DNA from: Ignavibacteria bacterium
GTDB taxonomy: Bacteria; Bacteroidota; Ignavibacteria; Kapaibacteriales; UBA961
Length of the DNA stretch: 38,075 nucleotides
Direction: 5' to 3'
NCBI GenBank assembly: GCA_016873735.1
Contig: VGWD01000022.1
Span: 1-38,075 of the forward strand
Below the pieces are notes generated by a model. That model did not search any database, was not told the DNA's origin, and saw only the letters and a program-made list of their open reading frames with translations. Below are positions 35,852-38,075 of this stretch, one piece after another. The translations under genes were made by a program, and so were the position numbers. Every line of letters starts with the position of its first letter. Positions within the stretch are counted from its first letter, which is position 1.

Positions 35852-36360
35852 ACAAAGCACTATTTCTCGATCGTGATGGCATTATCAATGAGCGTATTAT
35901 CGGCGGCTATGTCACAAAGCCGGCTGAATTCAAACTCATTCCGGAATCACTTTCATTATTCGCATGGGCAAAAGAGCATGGATATTTGACGGTGATTGTC
36001 ACCAATCAGCAAGGAATTGGAAAAGGACTCATGACAGAGCAAGATCTTGCGGATGTGCATACATATATGTGCTCTCTTCTCGCAGAACATGGCTTTGCTC
36101 CAGATGCAATAGAGTATTGTCCGGATCCTGATGGCACAAACTCAACACGCCGTAAACCCGCACCCGGCATGCTTCTCGATGCCGCACAACAACTCAATAT
36201 CAATCTCTCCTCATCTTGGATGATCGGCGATAGCATCACAGATGCACAAGCCGGAAAAGAAGCAGGAACAACAACCATTCTTATAGGAACCTATTCCAAT
36301 ATTCCCGAAGCCGATTACATCTGCCCAGATATAAAAGAATGCATGAAGATATTGGGTTAG
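35848..36360 (+). CDS. HAD-IIIA phosphatase, GmhB/HisB-N-like
   Basis: A 170-residue HAD phosphatase. The nucleophile Asp8 and acid/base Asp10 lie in F-L-D-R-D-G, motif II is V-T-N-Q-Q-G-I-G-K-G, motif III includes R-R-K-P-A-P-G-M, and motif IV is I-G-D-S-I-T-D-A-Q-A-G. This is the pattern of D-glycero-D-manno-heptose 1,7-bisphosphate phosphatase and histidinol phosphatase. The family's zinc loop (Cys-x-His...Cys-x-Cys) is shortened to Y-C-P-D-P-D-G-T-N-S-T-R, keeping one Cys only, so zinc binding seems lost. It is coupled by ATGA to the glycosyltransferase gene, which suggests a sugar phosphate substrate. No other heptose genes are in view, so GmhB activity itself is not proven. Confidence 0.85.
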   Translation: MNKALFLDRDGIINERIIGGYVTKPAEFKLIPESLSLFAWAKEHGYLTVIVTNQQGIGKGLMTEQDLADVHTYMCSLLAEHGFAPDAIEYCPDPDGTNSTRRKPAPGMLLDAAQQLNINLSSSWMIGDSITDAQAGKEAGTTTILIGTYSNIPEADYICPDIKECMKILG

Positions 36361-36648
36361 TGTTTCTTCATTCCCCTCGTGACAGAGGGGTGGCATGCGA
36401 AGCATGACGGGGTGAGTTATTCGACTTCGCTCGGAGTACAATCCTCGACTACGCTCAGTACTTTTTGTCGAGCGAAGTCGAGACGAAAAACCGAAGAATA
36501 AGCCTAACCGAGGAACATATAATTTCCCTATATTTACCCCATTCACATACGGAATCCGGGAATTAATGGGGAAGCATTGATCAAATAGGAATGATCGTAT
36601 GAATGGTGGGATGGGAAGAATAACCTGTCTTTATAATCAACAAACTTA
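36361..36648. repeat. Gene-free spacer with a cluster of REP-like inverted repeats
   Basis: No gene is visible in this 288-base stretch. It holds two kinds of palindromic repeat. First, CCCCTC / GAGGGG (36373-36378, 36385-36390), then CATGC-GAA-GCATG (36394-36406) and ACGGGGTG. Second, TCGACTTCGCTCG (36421-36433), an imperfect direct copy CTCGACTACGCTCAG near 36444-36458, and the exact inverse CGAGCGAAGTCGA (36469-36481). Such elements recur in many Bacteroidota genomes. Further on, CCCCATT (36537-36543) and AATGGGG (36565-36571) form a weaker inverted repeat, and TATAAT lies at 36632-36637. The spacer marks the border between the core operon and the AT-rich nuclease unit. Confidence 0.75.
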
Positions 36649-36660
36649 GTGATGACTAAT

Positions 36661-37752
36661 ATGAGTTTCTGGAAAATAACTTCTGATAACAAACCTGAGC
36701 AGGTTTCAACAACAAAACTTAAAAATGAACAAATCCTCGAAAAGCATCTTGAAGACTGGATTGAAAACAGTACTGATATTCTAGGTGAACCATTGCTTAT
36801 TATTGGAAGACAAATAATAATACCAGAAGTAAAAGAACGATTAGATCTTTTAGCACTTGATCCTAGTGGAAATGCAGTTATTATAGAACTAAAAAGAGGT
36901 AGAATGTCTGCACCAGTGGATATGCAATCATTACGATATGCGAGTTATATATCAAAGTGGGAATTTTCTGATTTTGAACATCATGCCAAAAGTTATCTAG
37001 GAGAATCAGACGAAGAATTCAATTTCAATGAAAAATTTGAAACATTCTGTACAAATTCTGGGATCGAAGAGATTCCCGATATTAATACAAATCAACGGAT
37101 GATAATTGTTGGATCTGAAGTGAAAGATAAATTAGGTAGTGTTGCACTTTGGCTTTATGAAAGAAACATTGATATTAAAATAATTGAAATAGACAGTTAC
37201 AAAGAAGGTGATCAACTATTAATCCAACCTAGAATAATTATTCCGCATACAGTGAACAGATTTTCAGAGGTTGGTAAAGCAACAAAGAATAACACAACAA
37301 AGCCCTGGAAAACTGGTGGTAAAACTTGGCATCTTGAAAAAAGAATGAATAGTCGAATTAAACAAATCTATTTACAACTCGATGATCTTATTAGGGACAA
37401 TTTTGAAGTAGATGCTCCTGACTTTTCCAATAAGCTTTTTATTACTTACCAAATTCACGGTATGAATTGGTTTAGTCTGTATTCGGGTTCTAAATATCTT
37501 GCATTGAAGATAAGAATCAAGCCGAACTCTATGAAAAAGGTTGATATTGCTAAACAATTAGAAATTGAAGTCTTTGATACTGATGATACATTGTCAGAAA
37601 AACTTAATCTTCCAAGTTCGGTCAATATTCGTTCCCTTAATTCTCAATCAGACAGAATTATTTTAAGATTAAAAGATGATTTTAAAGTATCTAACCCACA
37701 GTTTTTAGATTTTTTGAAAGAAACACTCAAAAATATGGTCAAATCAAAGTAA
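36661..37752 (+). CDS. NucS/DUF91-like PD-(D/E)XK nuclease with C-terminal DUF5655-like domain
   Basis: About 363 residues from ATG 36661 (M-S-F-W-K-I); GTG 36649 and ATG 36652 are in-frame alternatives. The N-terminal ~170 residues carry a PD-(D/E)XK nuclease core: L-L-I-I-G-R-Q, then Asp62 in R-L-D-L-L-A-L-D and Glu76-x-Lys78 in V-I-I-E-L-K-R-G, followed by a helix with D-M-Q-S-L-R-Y-A-S-Y, as in NucS/RecB-like domains. Residues ~225-360 (K-Q-I-Y-L-Q-L-D-D-L-I ... L-A-L-K-I-R-I-K-P ... L-D-F-L-K-E-T-L) resemble DUF5655, often fused to this domain. Codons and base composition are more AT-rich than in upstream genes. It follows the repeat cluster and has a small ORF 51 bases downstream. A role in DNA cleavage, perhaps defence, is inferred. 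Confidence 0.75.
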   Translation: MSFWKITSDNKPEQVSTTKLKNEQILEKHLEDWIENSTDILGEPLLIIGRQIIIPEVKERLDLLALDPSGNAVIIELKRGRMSAPVDMQSLRYASYISKWEFSDFEHHAKSYLGESDEEFNFNEKFETFCTNSGIEEIPDINTNQRMIIVGSEVKDKLGSVALWLYERNIDIKIIEIDSYKEGDQLLIQPRIIIPHTVNRFSEVGKATKNNTTKPWKTGGKTWHLEKRMNSRIKQIYLQLDDLIRDNFEVDAPDFSNKLFITYQIHGMNWFSLYSGSKYLALKIRIKPNSMKKVDIAKQLEIEVFDTDDTLSEKLNLPSSVNIRSLNSQSDRIILRLKDDFKVSNPQFLDFLKETLKNMVKSK

Positions 37753-37803
37753 GTTAAGTGCTGATTTAAATTGTGATTAGTTAGATACTGATTAGGATAT
37801 TGC

Positions 37804-37965
37804 ATGAAAAATAGTGGTTTTTCTTGGGTACAAACACATGAATATATTGTCAACTTTCTTCGAGATAAACAGAATTCTCAAAAAGAACTAGTTGACTTAT
37901 TGCTGCAACAATATGATCATGGTATGCTTGTTAGTTTACTTGAACAAACCCCCCGTCGTAAATGA
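37804..37965 (+). CDS. Small 53-residue ORF downstream of the nuclease
   Basis: ATG 37804 has AGGA about 8 bases upstream, and the frame runs 53 codons to TGA 37963-37965. The product begins M-K-N-S-G-F-S-W-V-Q-T-H-E-Y-I and is mostly predicted helix with K-E-L-V-D-L-L-L-Q-Q and M-L-V-S-L-L-E-Q, ending P-R-R-K. Its last codons form the left arm of a terminator stem. I do not recognise the family. The W-x-x-x-H-E pattern and the helix spacing faintly recall the N-terminal end of restriction/McrB-like proteins, so it could be a remnant of a truncated gene. It could equally be a genuine small partner of the nuclease. Evidence: start context, length and co-directional position only. Confidence 0.5.
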   Translation: MKNSGFSWVQTHEYIVNFLRDKQNSQKELVDLLLQQYDHGMLVSLLEQTPRRK

Positions 37966-37982
37966 TGGGGGGGGATATTTTT
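37949..37982 (+). terminator. Terminator at the end of the nuclease unit
   Basis: Six C at 37949-37954 pair with G at 37967-37972. The stem continues through GTCG/TGAT with G-U pairs around a TAAA loop, and TATTTTT follows. The small ORF stop codon lies inside it. Confidence 0.75.
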
Positions 37983-38075
37983 CAATAATAATTACTTAGT
38001 CTACTATACTATTGTTAATATTGGATTTAAGCAAGATATCTTGTCTTGTATTTTTTCTAATTGAAAAATATATTG
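37983..38075. other. AT-rich window end without a recognised gene
   Basis: No reading frame of note is visible. A perfect 12-base palindrome CAAGATATCTTG lies at 38032-38043. It may belong to the control region of a gene beyond the window, but nothing proves this. Confidence 0.3.

Noticed and set aside
36361-36600. Repeat cluster as a CRISPR array
   Set aside because: The units are palindromic, of two unrelated types, unevenly spaced and in mixed orientation, with no cas genes.
38032-38043. Perfect palindrome CAAGATATCTTG as an operator or att site
   Set aside because: One 12-base palindrome in AT-rich sequence at the window edge is weak; no second copy or adjacent regulator gene is visible.

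Overview
The window looks like a chromosome segment from a member of the Bacteroidota/Chlorobi (FCB) group. The evidence is a SusC/SusD pair, C-terminal tails of the type IX secretion (T9SS/Por) kind on several exported proteins, and promoters of the form xTTG-N19/20-TAnnTTTG. The FlgD-like T9SS tail and the gene mix (rpmB, an SDR-type tdh, a DUF255 protein) would suit a Kapaibacteria- or Ignavibacteria-like lineage, but that placement is inference. Hand counts of a few lines give roughly 35-40% G+C in the core genes and about one third G+C in the last 1.4 kb.

Region 1 (1-18875, plus strand) is mainly an alpha-glucan (starch/glycogen/maltodextrin) utilisation locus. It opens with the 3' end of an OmpA-like gene and a small anti-sigma-factor-type ATPase. 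Then come a GH31 alpha-glucosidase, a ROK sugar kinase, a FucP/GluP-type hexose permease, SusC, SusD, a SusE-like binding protein with a T9SS tail, a multidomain GH13 amylase with a T9SS tail, an esterase with an N-terminal CBM48-like domain and a T9SS tail, a second GH13 enzyme, a DUF1028 protein with a T9SS tail, and an LprI-like small protein. In the inferred flow, surface GH13 and binding proteins cut and hold glucan, SusCD imports oligosaccharides, periplasmic GH13 and GH31 release glucose, the permease imports it and the ROK kinase phosphorylates it. The last five genes from the T9SS amylase onward are packed with stop/start overlaps or very short gaps.

Region 2 (18877-25335, minus strand) is housekeeping: an M42 aminopeptidase, rplI, rpsF (no rpsR between them), hemW, a COG2509 FAD oxidoreductase and nnr. 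The last three overlap by ATGA.

Region 3 (25468-36360, plus strand) has tdh, a DUF255/YyaL-like protein and an O-antigen ligase/polymerase-like membrane protein in one overlapping run. It continues with rpmB, a TPR lipoprotein, a small acidic protein, a UvrD-family helicase, a GT4 glycosyltransferase and a GmhB-like HAD phosphatase, the last three again overlapping.

Region 4 (36361-38075) changes character. A cluster of REP-like inverted repeats is followed by a more AT-rich two-gene unit: a NucS/DUF91-like PD-(D/E)XK nuclease and a 53-codon ORF that ends inside a strong terminator. This is the best candidate here for a poorly described (possibly defence) module. No tRNA, rRNA, CRISPR array or transposase gene was seen.
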